Shown here one piece after another: positions 24,788 to 33,213 of a stretch of 64,000 nt of DNA. The position numbers were made by a program, and so were the translations under genes. Source of the stretch: Motiliproteus sediminis. Its GTDB lineage: Bacteria > Pseudomonadota > Gammaproteobacteria > Pseudomonadales > Balneatricaceae. The stretch spans positions 1 to 64,000 of the forward strand of contig NZ_JAERQK010000008.1 of NCBI RefSeq assembly GCF_017912535.1. Reading direction: 5' to 3'. Within the stretch, counting starts at the first letter, position 1. Every line of letters starts with the position of its first letter. Under the pieces are notes generated by a model. That model was given only the letters and a program-made list of their open reading frames with translations. It was not told where the DNA came from and did no database searches.

Positions 24788-24815
24788 AAAGAGACAAGGT
24801 TACCTGCTAATCACC

Positions 24816-25913
24816 ATGGATACGTCGTTCGAGTACATATTTCCCGCAATCAGGGGCATCCAGGCTGGGCGCGAGTATTACGTCTCGATGTGCCCCCTTA
24901 AGCTCATCCCAAGAATCTTCCTATTTGATGAAGAAGAGCTGGTCCCAGAGCTGCGAGCGCAGCGTATCCTGAACAACTCACGCATCCCACAACTCGCACG
25001 CTACATCGTAGAAAACGAAGACAATTACGTCTTCTCATCAATCACCGCGTCCATCGATGGCGACGTTCACTTTGAGGCGCTTGGCGATAAGGGAGAGGCC
25101 AGCAGAGTAGGCAGCCTCAAGATCGATATGAACTCCCAATTCATTATTAATGATGGGCAGCACAGACGTGCGGCCATCGAAGAGGCCATTAAAGCCAATC
25201 CCAAACTCGGCGATGAAACCATCTCGGTTGTTTTCTTCGTTGACCGAGGGCTCCAGCGTTGCCAACAGATGTTTGCCGATTTGAACCTAAACCAAGTCAA
25301 AACTAGTCGTTCGATTGGCATCTTGTACGACCACCGTGATGATCGCGCACAAGTCGCAAAACGCGTTGCCATCCAATCCAACGCTTTCAACGGTTTGGTC
25401 GAAATGGAACGCAACTCGTTGTCCCCCCGATCACGCAAACTCTTTACTCTAAGCGCCATCTACCAGGCCAACACAGCCCTACTACAAGACCTAGAGGTCG
25501 ATTCCCAAGAAGCGGCTGGAACTCTGTGCATCGAATTTTGGGACGAGGTCTCTAAGCATATCGAAGAGTGGCAAAAGGTTAGAGAGCTGAAAATAACGTC
25601 TGGAGAAACACGCCAGGACTACATTCACTCGCACGCCATTGCACTGCAGTCCCTTGGTATCGTCGGCAACCGGTTGTTAAAGCGTAAGCCGAAATCCTGG
25701 CAACGCTATCTAAAAGACCTTTCCTCTATCGACTGGCGTCGGGACAACGCTAAAGAATGGGAAGGGCGCACGATGATAGGGGGGCGAATTTCTAAGGCCT
25801 CTCACAATATCACTCTGACCGTTAATCTGATCAAACAGAAGATAGGGCTCGACCTCTCACCAGAGGAGCTTCGCGCAGAAGAAGCCTATCAACGAGGCAA
25901 TAATGAAAACTGA
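24816..25913 (+). CDS. dndB: DNA sulfur modification regulator DndB
   Basis: 365 residues from ATG 24816. The DGQHR signature is present as FIINDGQHRRAAIEEAIK, followed by VVFFVDRGLQRCQQMFADLNLNQVKTS, the DndB pattern. DndB is not needed for sulfur insertion but controls modification level and acts as a transcription regulator. An upstream frame extension lies over the palindrome and lacks a ribosome site. Overlaps dndC by 11 bases. Confidence 0.9.
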   Translation: MDTSFEYIFPAIRGIQAGREYYVSMCPLKLIPRIFLFDEEELVPELRAQRILNNSRIPQLARYIVENEDNYVFSSITASIDGDVHFEALGDKGEASRVGSLKIDMNSQFIINDGQHRRAAIEEAIKANPKLGDETISVVFFVDRGLQRCQQMFADLNLNQVKTSRSIGILYDHRDDRAQVAKRVAIQSNAFNGLVEMERNSLSPRSRKLFTLSAIYQANTALLQDLEVDSQEAAGTLCIEFWDEVSKHIEEWQKVRELKITSGETRQDYIHSHAIALQSLGIVGNRLLKRKPKSWQRYLKDLSSIDWRRDNAKEWEGRTMIGGRISKASHNITLTVNLIKQKIGLDLSPEELRAEEAYQRGNNEN

Positions 25914-27543
25914 AAACAACTCTCGTTATTCCGCTTTTAACGAGCTAGGCCTTAAAGCTTCCATTGACGCACTAGTTGCCAAGACCCAAGAGATTTATCT
26001 GAGTGACGACATCCCATGGGTGCTCGGCTATAGCGGCGGCAAAGATTCCACGGCCATTCTACAGATCGTATGGCGAGCAATAGAAGAGCTTGCCCAGCAG
26101 GGAAAAGCGCACAAAACAGTCCACATCATCAGCACAGACACCCTGGTCGAAAATCCGGTTGTTTCTCTCTGGGTGCAAAAGTCTATTGAGCTGATGCAAC
26201 AAACGGTCAAAGCTCGCGACCTCCCGCTGGCTCCGCAAATGCTCAAGCCCGAAATCAAAGACCGCTTTTGGGTGAATCTGGTTGGTCGAGGGTACCCCTC
26301 ACCCCGAAACAAGTTTAGGTGGTGCACACCAAGACTCAAAATCGCACCTTCTAACAACTTCATTCGCAATGTAGTTAAGCAAAATGGTGAAGCCATTCTA
26401 GTGCTTGGTACTCGTAAGGCCGAGAGCTCCACCCGCTCGGCCAACATGAGCAAATACGAAGATAGTACCCGCGCAAACCTCAGCCGTAATAAGGAGCTCG
26501 ATCGAGTATGGGTCTACACCCCAATTGGGGATTGGACAGACGACGATGTCTGGATGTACCTAATGCAAAATAAGAACCCTTGGGGATTAACAAACAATGA
26601 CCTACTAGGGATGTATCAAGGTGCGACTGATGGAGGTGAGTGCCCGTTGGTTGTCGACTCTTCTACCCAAAGTTGTGGTGATAGCCGCTTCGGATGCTAT
26701 GTCTGCACCATGGTCGGCGAAGATAAGTCCCTCGCGGCCATGATTCAAAATGATGAAGAAAAGGAGTGGATGGAACCGCTACTCCACATCAAATCGTTAA
26801 TTGATGTCAACGATACTGACCCGAAAGAACGTGTAAAGAAGCTTCAAGCAGACAAAGAAAAGCGTGATTTTAGACGGATGACAGGTAGTTTGACGGTCCA
26901 CGTCAGCGACAAGTCTGGAGCTGGATTGGTGCACGGCCCCTACAAGCAGTCTTTCCGTGAACAACTGCTAGAAGAAATCCTGAGGGCACAGATGCAGCTA
27001 CAACAAAATGGCCCCGATCAAGTTCGAGGCTGGGAACTGATCGAGATAGCTGAGCTAGAAGAGATCCGCCGCATCTGGGTAAGCGAAAAGCATGAAGTTG
27101 AAGACCATCTGCCGGCCATTTACGAGCGAGTAACGGGGCAAGACTACCCAGGTGCCAAACATCACAAAAGCCCAATCTTTAATACCGAAGATATGGCCCT
27201 ATTGAAGTCACTGTGTCCTAGCGAAGACAAACATCAGGTGCTGTTCCAAACGGTTCGTGAACTGTTACACATTGAATACCAGCACCGCTCAAGCCTTAAA
27301 CGTTCCAAGCTGCTCGAGAATATTGACGAAGCACTTGAGCGGGGAGCCTTCGAGAACGCTGAGGATGCTACGGAATTTGCGTTAGTACGAGAGAAAGAGC
27401 GAAAACGGCTGAAAAAGAACCGTGTCGCCAACGACCCCAAAGCCATAGCCCTGTTGGATCATGAAATCCAACTGATTGATTCACGTCTTGATGAGCTCAA
27501 ACGCAACCGTGAAAAACTTATCGACATTGTGGAAGTAGCCTGA
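25903..27543 (+). CDS. dndC: DNA phosphorothioation protein DndC (PAPS-reductase-like sulfurtransferase)
   Basis: 546 residues. The ATP-pyrophosphatase P-loop is GYSGGKDSTAIL (Ser-Gly-Gly-Lys-Asp-Ser at about 44-49), then FRWCTPRLKI as in PAPS reductases. A Cys group (GGECPLVVD, SCGDSRFGCYVC) probably holds a [4Fe-4S] cluster. DndC activates the DNA phosphate and receives sulfur from DndA. Followed by dndD after three bases. Confidence 0.93.
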   Translation: MKTENNSRYSAFNELGLKASIDALVAKTQEIYLSDDIPWVLGYSGGKDSTAILQIVWRAIEELAQQGKAHKTVHIISTDTLVENPVVSLWVQKSIELMQQTVKARDLPLAPQMLKPEIKDRFWVNLVGRGYPSPRNKFRWCTPRLKIAPSNNFIRNVVKQNGEAILVLGTRKAESSTRSANMSKYEDSTRANLSRNKELDRVWVYTPIGDWTDDDVWMYLMQNKNPWGLTNNDLLGMYQGATDGGECPLVVDSSTQSCGDSRFGCYVCTMVGEDKSLAAMIQNDEEKEWMEPLLHIKSLIDVNDTDPKERVKKLQADKEKRDFRRMTGSLTVHVSDKSGAGLVHGPYKQSFREQLLEEILRAQMQLQQNGPDQVRGWELIEIAELEEIRRIWVSEKHEVEDHLPAIYERVTGQDYPGAKHHKSPIFNTEDMALLKSLCPSEDKHQVLFQTVRELLHIEYQHRSSLKRSKLLENIDEALERGAFENAEDATEFALVREKERKRLKKNRVANDPKAIALLDHEIQLIDSRLDELKRNREKLIDIVEVA

Positions 27544-27546
27544 TTT

Positions 27547-29511
27547 ATGTTGTTTGAAAAGATAGAGCTCCATGATTTTGGTATTTACCAAGGCTCCCAC
27601 GAGATCAAGCTCGACCAGGCATCACCAGAGAAGCCCATATTGCTATTTGGAGGTCTCAATGGGGGCGGCAAAACCACCTTCCTCGACGCCTTGAAACTCG
27701 TACTGTTTGGTAAGTTTGCTGATTGCTCTAACAGGGGCTCTCTTTCGTACCCAAACTACCTACGCCAAACGATAAATCGGTATGCAGAAAACAGTGAAGG
27801 GGCTCAGATCAACCTAAGCTTTAAACACTTCCACGAAGGCAAAGTCGACCGCTACGAAATTGAGAGGTATTGGAAAGCTACAGACAAGACAGTTAGCGAG
27901 GGCTTCAGGGTATTCCGCAACGGATGTCTCGACCCAATCCTCAGCGAGAATTGGTATGACTATGTTGACCAATTTATTCCCGCCAGCATCGCTAACTTAT
28001 TCTTTTTCGACGGTGAAAAGATTGAATCTTTGGCCGAACCAGAGAAATCGGCGGAGCTTTTAAAGACAGGCATCAACTCGCTGCTTGGACTAGACATCGT
28101 AGATAATTTGGCAAGCAACGTATCCAAGCGCATTAAGCATAGGAAAAAAGTACTCAAAGACGACGCACAGCGAGAAAAAATAGATACCATTGAGACCGAA
28201 CTTGAAGAGCTCGAAAGCCAACGGCAAGAGTTGAACCTAAAGCGCGCCTCAGTCGAAACCAAAATCGATGCCGCTAAAGCGGGACTTTCACGATTTCTGG
28301 ATGAATATCGTAAGGAAGGAGGAGAACTATTCGAGCAGCTAGAAAGTCTAAAAGCTGAACGTAAACATATTCAAACCCAGCAATTAGAAGCTCATAACAA
28401 ATTGAAGGTTATTGCTGCGGGACCTGCGCCACTAATGCTAGTGCGCGATCTGCTGGATGCGGCCAAAATACAAGCGATCACGGAGCAGGAAGCTAATAAT
28501 AATAGGGTTATGCTAGATACATTAGCTCAGCGAGACAAGGACCTATTGAAGGCCCTTCAAAGCAGCAAAGCCCCAAACTCGGCGATTGATCAGGTATCAA
28601 GATTCCTAAACTCTGATCGGAAAACCCGCGAAAAGAGCCTAGCTACCCAGTGTTACCTAGATACCGCGCCCGAAGCATTTTCCACCTTTAATGACGAGTT
28701 GTTCGCAGGTATTGAGCAGCAGATAAGGCATAGTGTTAGCGAGTTGGAAGTGCTAGCTGAGAAAAAAGCAATCAACGAGCGGCGTTTAAATGATGTACCC
28801 GAAGAAGAGCTTATTGCAGGAATTCGTGTAGCCATCGACGAAACAGAGAATATGCTAGCTAAGCTTGAGGGTGCAAAAGAGCATATTGAGCAAGAAATAG
28901 CTCAGATAGAAGCTAGAGCCGAAGCCAAACACAGCGAACTCTATAGAGAGCTTGAGTCAGAGCAGTCTGGGGCTTCCAAGGCGCACATTGATAGAAAGGT
29001 CATTAGCCAAAGCGGTTCGATACTCTCAACGCTACGGCGCTTCCGCGAAGAGATTACAAAGAAGAATCTGTCGCGGCTTGAAGCTCTGATTCTAGAGAGC
29101 TTTGACCAGCTCAGCCGAAAGTTCGAGCTGGTCACACGAATAGAAATTGATCCTGAAACTTATCACTTAACTCTGTTTGGGCATAACGAACAGCGGATAC
29201 CTCCAGCCCGCCTGTCCGCGGGAGAACGTCAGCTCTTAGCTGTATCCATACTCTGGGGCTTAGCCAAGGCATCAGGAAAGCCACTACCTACAATCATCGA
29301 CACCCCACTAGGCCGTCTAGATGGCGAACATCGTACGCAGCTTGTAAACAACTACTTTCCGTATGCTAGCCATCAAGTGATCTTGCTATCAACCGACGAA
29401 GAAATTAATGGCAAATACTACGATCAAATTAAACCTTATATCGGCCAAGAGTTTCATATCTCCTATGATGATAATGAAAAAACATCAACTGTTACAGAAG
29501 GGTATTTTTAA
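27547..29511 (+). CDS. dndD: DNA phosphorothioation ATPase DndD (SMC-like)
   Basis: 654 residues. Walker A GGLNGGGKTTFLDA lies at about 35-48, a long coiled coil (about 200-300 and 380-480) follows, and the ABC signature LSAGERQLLAVSILWGLAK with Walker B-like TIIDTPLGRLDGEHR lies near the C-terminus. It is the SbcC/RecN-like ATPase of the Dnd complex, thought to alter DNA structure during modification. It sits three bases after dndC and before dndE. Confidence 0.93.
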   Translation: MLFEKIELHDFGIYQGSHEIKLDQASPEKPILLFGGLNGGGKTTFLDALKLVLFGKFADCSNRGSLSYPNYLRQTINRYAENSEGAQINLSFKHFHEGKVDRYEIERYWKATDKTVSEGFRVFRNGCLDPILSENWYDYVDQFIPASIANLFFFDGEKIESLAEPEKSAELLKTGINSLLGLDIVDNLASNVSKRIKHRKKVLKDDAQREKIDTIETELEELESQRQELNLKRASVETKIDAAKAGLSRFLDEYRKEGGELFEQLESLKAERKHIQTQQLEAHNKLKVIAAGPAPLMLVRDLLDAAKIQAITEQEANNNRVMLDTLAQRDKDLLKALQSSKAPNSAIDQVSRFLNSDRKTREKSLATQCYLDTAPEAFSTFNDELFAGIEQQIRHSVSELEVLAEKKAINERRLNDVPEEELIAGIRVAIDETENMLAKLEGAKEHIEQEIAQIEARAEAKHSELYRELESEQSGASKAHIDRKVISQSGSILSTLRRFREEITKKNLSRLEALILESFDQLSRKFELVTRIEIDPETYHLTLFGHNEQRIPPARLSAGERQLLAVSILWGLAKASGKPLPTIIDTPLGRLDGEHRTQLVNNYFPYASHQVILLSTDEEINGKYYDQIKPYIGQEFHISYDDNEKTSTVTEGYF

Positions 29512-29514
29512 GCG

Positions 29515-29907
29515 ATGAGCCTCGAAACTATTCGCCTTTCTGAACGAGGCAAGCAACAGTTAATAACGCTCAAAAAAAGAACGGGTATCGACAACTGGAA
29601 CGTTCTCTGTCGGTGGGCTTTTTGCAGATCTTTAGCAGAACCTTCAACCCCTCCAAAAGAGGATATACCTTCGGATAGTTCGGTTGAAATGAGCTTCAAA
29701 GTTTTTGCTGGCGAGTATCAGAAAATATACCTAGCCATCCTCAAACAGCGAGCATTTAACGAAGGAAAATCAACAGAAAATCATGAGTTACTAAGCGAAT
29801 TAAGAACACATATCCATAGAGGAATCTCATTTATATCAAATGAGACAAAATCAATTAGTGATTTGATAGAAAAGCCTATTGCAGCGAATAAGAATACGGC
29901 GGTTTAA
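29515..29907 (+). CDS. dndE: DNA sulfur modification protein DndE
   Basis: 130 residues, starting LETIRLSERGKQQLITLKKRTGIDNWNVLCRWAFCRSL, the typical DndE start with a ribbon-helix-helix-like fold. DndE binds nicked DNA in the modification complex. The four-base gap from dndD keeps it in the operon. Its stop lies in the loop of a terminator hairpin. No dndFGH follow. Confidence 0.9.
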   Translation: MSLETIRLSERGKQQLITLKKRTGIDNWNVLCRWAFCRSLAEPSTPPKEDIPSDSSVEMSFKVFAGEYQKIYLAILKQRAFNEGKSTENHELLSELRTHIHRGISFISNETKSISDLIEKPIAANKNTAV

Positions 29908-29923
29908 TAACCGCCGCATTCTT
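29890..29923. terminator. Bidirectional terminator between dndE and DGQHR operon
   Basis: AAGAATACGGCGGTT pairs with AACCGCCGCATTCTT (15-bp arms with one mismatch, loop TAAT). The dndE stop is in the loop. A/T-rich on both sides, it can end both converging operons. Confidence 0.8.
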
Positions 29924-29942
29924 ATAAAGAAGAAAACAATGA

Positions 29943-31223
29943 CTAGTCAATATTAACTACATTTCCCTCCAATACCTCTTGAGAGACAGAATAAGACTCT
30001 CCCTTTACATCTTGATATAGTCTTCTTGCCCTTTTAACCTGCTGTTTGCTAATAGGCGCCAAATGAGACTTCAACATTTCAACCAACAAGTTTGAAAAGT
30101 CCCTTCCTGTTTGCATTTTCAGCTTACCATCTATCAAAATACAGACACTAGACCAAGGCGCAGATGATAATGACCAGTCAAAACCTGAGAGCTTTTCAAG
30201 CAACTCTTCCCAGGTCAATAGCTGTTGATCGATAACATATCTTACAGATTCGACAACACAGCGTTGAACGACTCCTTTTAGAAATGCATGCTCACTACCA
30301 GGCTTATCCTTTGACTTCCTGAACGAGCGCAAGTCATCAAATTGAATAGCAATTTTATCCAAATTTCCGCAAGAAGAAAAAAGCTGAGTAACCCTTTCAT
30401 CAATAACCTTATAAGACAATTCAAGATCATCGTCCGTAGGCCTTTTGGAGACTGCGTGACCATCTATTTGCGTATGAAATGACAATGCTTTTACTATTTC
30501 ATATAGCTGACTTATTGAAGTTAACGCGTGCCTGTCGCTATCTTTAACATTACCAGCTATTGAAAGCTGCCCTTCGTCACCTGACTTGTTAAAAACTGAA
30601 ACACGCCCCTCTTCGCCCAGCAAAACGTGCTCACTGATTATTCGGCGTGTGACGATTGCATACCCATCATCTTCATCTAGCGCCAAGTTCTCGCTTTTCG
30701 TAGTGGTTTTTGCATTCTTGTTTATATTTGTGAATAGCCTTCGGGTCTTTTCCTTCCCTTCTGGGGTATCATAATGACTTACTAAAATAACGCTGATTTC
30801 TTCATTCCCTAGCTCTGGATTTTTCTTGATCGCATCTTTAATTGCTTTAAGTCGATGTTGCCCATCGAGTGCAAAATACTGCTGCGCGCCATCAAAAGTC
30901 AGGACACCGAAGCTACTATCCAGGCCAGATATCACACCATCAGCATCTTCCATACTTACCGGCATATATTGAGGATCACCACCATATGCAGCAACGATAA
31001 GAGAGCCAAGAAACCGATGTTCCGATCGCAGCAAATAGTCAGTTATTTCCTTTGTTCTTTCAGAGATCCCTCTCTGTATTAGCGAGTTCAGCTCTTGGTT
31101 TCCGCCCAGCTCGTATGCATAATTAACTTCTTTAGCAACCTGCGCGTACTTCATGACACAAATATAATAGTTCCAATCACCCACCTTTGCCTTTAGCGCA
31201 GGTATTAATGTTTTATTTGACAA
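29943..31223 (-). CDS. DGQHR-domain protein, DndB-like
   Basis: 426 residues. It carries the DndB-type signature FALDGQHRLKAIKDAIKKN, then ISVILVSHYDTPEGKEKTRRLFTNINKNAKTTTKSENL, but otherwise differs strongly from the neighbouring DndB. Start is TTG at 31223, with AAGGAG eight bases upstream. It is the last gene of a three-gene leftward operon with a GIY-YIG nuclease and a membrane protein, and is much more AT-rich than dndBCDE. The DGQHR fold is related to ParB/sulfiredoxin-type NTP-using proteins. Function of this member is unknown. Confidence 0.85.
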   Translation of the reverse strand: MSNKTLIPALKAKVGDWNYYICVMKYAQVAKEVNYAYELGGNQELNSLIQRGISERTKEITDYLLRSEHRFLGSLIVAAYGGDPQYMPVSMEDADGVISGLDSSFGVLTFDGAQQYFALDGQHRLKAIKDAIKKNPELGNEEISVILVSHYDTPEGKEKTRRLFTNINKNAKTTTKSENLALDEDDGYAIVTRRIISEHVLLGEEGRVSVFNKSGDEGQLSIAGNVKDSDRHALTSISQLYEIVKALSFHTQIDGHAVSKRPTDDDLELSYKVIDERVTQLFSSCGNLDKIAIQFDDLRSFRKSKDKPGSEHAFLKGVVQRCVVESVRYVIDQQLLTWEELLEKLSGFDWSLSSAPWSSVCILIDGKLKMQTGRDFSNLLVEMLKSHLAPISKQQVKRARRLYQDVKGESYSVSQEVLEGNVVNID

Positions 31224-31234
31224 AATATTTCTCC

Positions 31235-31828
31235 TTAAAAAGCAGGCTCAAAAGCAGGAGCTCGTTTATCTTTATTAACCTTCCCTGTAATACGACTTCT
31301 ATTTCGTGTATTACCAGGTGGATTCAAAAGGGCTATAAGCCTATCTTCAATATCTTCGATCTGGTCTTGACCAGCCCCTTCCATAGTTACGAACCAATAA
31401 TCCAGCTCCCAAAGATTAAGGACTTTTTTCAATTTCTCATCTCTAGTCATCATGCCAGATTGAGTCCAATGAACAGCCGGAAATAATTTAACAATTTTTT
31501 GATAATCGTTTATAAACCGCTGACGCAAACTACTATCGCCTTTACTAGCAGAACCCACATAAACAGCTTGATTAAAGTCTATTGATGAGGTATCGCTTTT
31601 CATAGAAAACAAGGTTCTCCAAACGAAAACATACACTCCCTTTATTTTTGGTATCACATCAGCAGATTTACCATCAACAGAAGATATTGTTTCCCATCCA
31701 TTACCACAAACATGAATATCTTCACTCAAAGCCATGCAATACTCTTCGTCTTGAAGATAATCAACAGGAAGAGAAATTTCCAAAGGGACAGGAGTACTTC
31801 TTTTATATCTGGCTAACGTTCTTTTCAT
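31235..31828 (-). CDS. GIY-YIG nuclease-like protein
   Basis: 197 residues. KGVYVFVW corresponds to the GIY strand and AVYVGSASKGDSSLRQRF to the YIG strand with the conserved Arg. A later Glu-containing helix ending in DRLIALLNPPGNTRNR completes the GIY-YIG active-site pattern. An N-terminal extension of about 65 residues has no match. It overlaps the membrane protein gene by ATGA and is followed by the DGQHR gene after 11 bases. DNA cleavage is inferred from the fold. Confidence 0.75.
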   Translation of the reverse strand: MKRTLARYKRSTPVPLEISLPVDYLQDEEYCMALSEDIHVCGNGWETISSVDGKSADVIPKIKGVYVFVWRTLFSMKSDTSSIDFNQAVYVGSASKGDSSLRQRFINDYQKIVKLFPAVHWTQSGMMTRDEKLKKVLNLWELDYWFVTMEGAGQDQIEDIEDRLIALLNPPGNTRNRSRITGKVNKDKRAPAFEPAF

Positions 31829-32343
31829 CTCTGATTTTTTCCCAATGAAATACCGACAGACTGTATTTTATTAGTTCGAGAACCTTTGAATGTATATTGC
31901 CCCTCTATTTTGTTGCCAGCAGATGAGATATTCATCAACAATGTACCAAATGCAGATTTGCTTTTATCTGCAGGTTTAAGACTAAGAACCAATGTACCAT
32001 CAACAACCTGCCCATCAACAAGGTATCTGCCATGGGTTGACTTATCACCCTCTTTGAAGTCCTGAGAAAACCAACCTTTTAGTTGATGACCATATTGCTT
32101 CTCAATGCTAAGCATATAACTTATGCTCGAAACAGCATTTTCTATTGAATCTGTTGAGTTCCCAGCTTCATCACTCATTAACGTAGCATTCCATTGCCCC
32201 GTAAGCTCAACACCTCTATATATTTGTTTCCTAATCCAAGGCGTAAAAGCCGAATTCCAAACAACAGCAACAAACCAGACTAAAAAGGCCGCAACTACTC
32301 CACTAGGAACCCCCAGCAGTATTGTTTGAACTTCCGAACTCAA
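31825..32343 (-). CDS. Membrane-anchored beta-rich protein, first gene of GIY-YIG/DGQHR operon
   Basis: 172 residues with one N-terminal membrane span (about residues 7-30, VPSGVVAAFLVWFVAVVWN), then a soluble beta-rich domain (GQWNATLM, HQLKGWFSQ, GTLVLSLKP, NKIEGQYTF) like a small lipocalin or beta-barrel. Start is TTG at 32343 with AAGGAGAGGA upstream. Single-span proteins with such domains occur as sensors or effectors in defence systems. Overlaps the nuclease gene. Confidence 0.7.
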   Translation of the reverse strand: MSSEVQTILLGVPSGVVAAFLVWFVAVVWNSAFTPWIRKQIYRGVELTGQWNATLMSDEAGNSTDSIENAVSSISYMLSIEKQYGHQLKGWFSQDFKEGDKSTHGRYLVDGQVVDGTLVLSLKPADKSKSAFGTLLMNISSAGNKIEGQYTFKGSRTNKIQSVGISLGKNQR

Positions 32344-33213
32344 AACAGAATCCTCTCCTTAAAACCTCGCCATGAAAATAAAAAAACAATATACTTAACT
32401 AGTAAGAATAAGTTTCATCTCAGTACCAACCAAAAAATCAATTGCAAAAAAATACAAATTTTTTATAAGCGCTAAATTAATTAACAAAACAAAGACAAAC
32501 TCAGACATAAAATCAGCTCGGCTATTTATTGAAAATCAAAACAAATGAGATAGACGTCTTATCTTGGCACCCATAAGCATAATGGGCGATATAGCACTTA
32601 CGGGAGATAAATAACCACTAAGTATAAAAGAAAAAATCATATAAACATCCTTGTATTACGTTTCCATACCTCAAACCGACTGGAAGATGAGGTTTATTTT
32701 TCAGCACCTTAACCCATAACCAAGTCGTTTGCCAATACCCGACTGAATAGCCACCAGTACTCTAGACACTCTCCACCCGTTGCTCGTACCCCCTCTACGA
32801 TTTGGCTCCAACTTATGCGCTGTTGACACGGTTGGTCATCAATATCGACGATTGTAACAATCGATTCGATCGCTGCAGTATAGTTCGATGCGATGGCCAC
32901 TGTAAGCCTGCATCAAAGCGCGCAATTTTGATAACCCGTCTCTGTTCAGAGAGGCCAACACTGCAGTAGGGGTAGCTCTTTATAGCTAGTTTGCTTTGTT
33001 CCTACCTCCCATTAACGCGAACGCGGCGTTAGCTTTCCGCATACTTCGCAGATGCAGGTGACACCGCGTAGCAATACAAGCCGCAATCGCTAGACTATAA
33101 ACGGCAGCGGACATATCCAATGGACTTAGACCTTGTATCGCCACTTATCATGGTGGAAACTCATTTGATGAAGGGTGGGTGCTTCAACGGATGAGATTAA
33201 AAGGGAATAAATA
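32344..33213. other. AT-rich intergenic region before Hsp70-like gene
   Basis: About 870 bases. The first 350 are very AT-rich and presumably hold the promoter of the leftward operon. CAACTTATGCGC at 32809-32820 exactly repeats 12 bases of the older right-end box at 699-710, an isolated internal match. A small leftward frame at 32709-32900 (63 residues) covers it but has no supporting evidence. TTAACGC/GCGTTAG near 33010-33030 forms a short stem. No RNA gene is recognised. Confidence 0.4.

Noticed and set aside
32709-32900. Leftward 63-residue frame
   Set aside because: No ribosome site or family likeness; left as non-coding.
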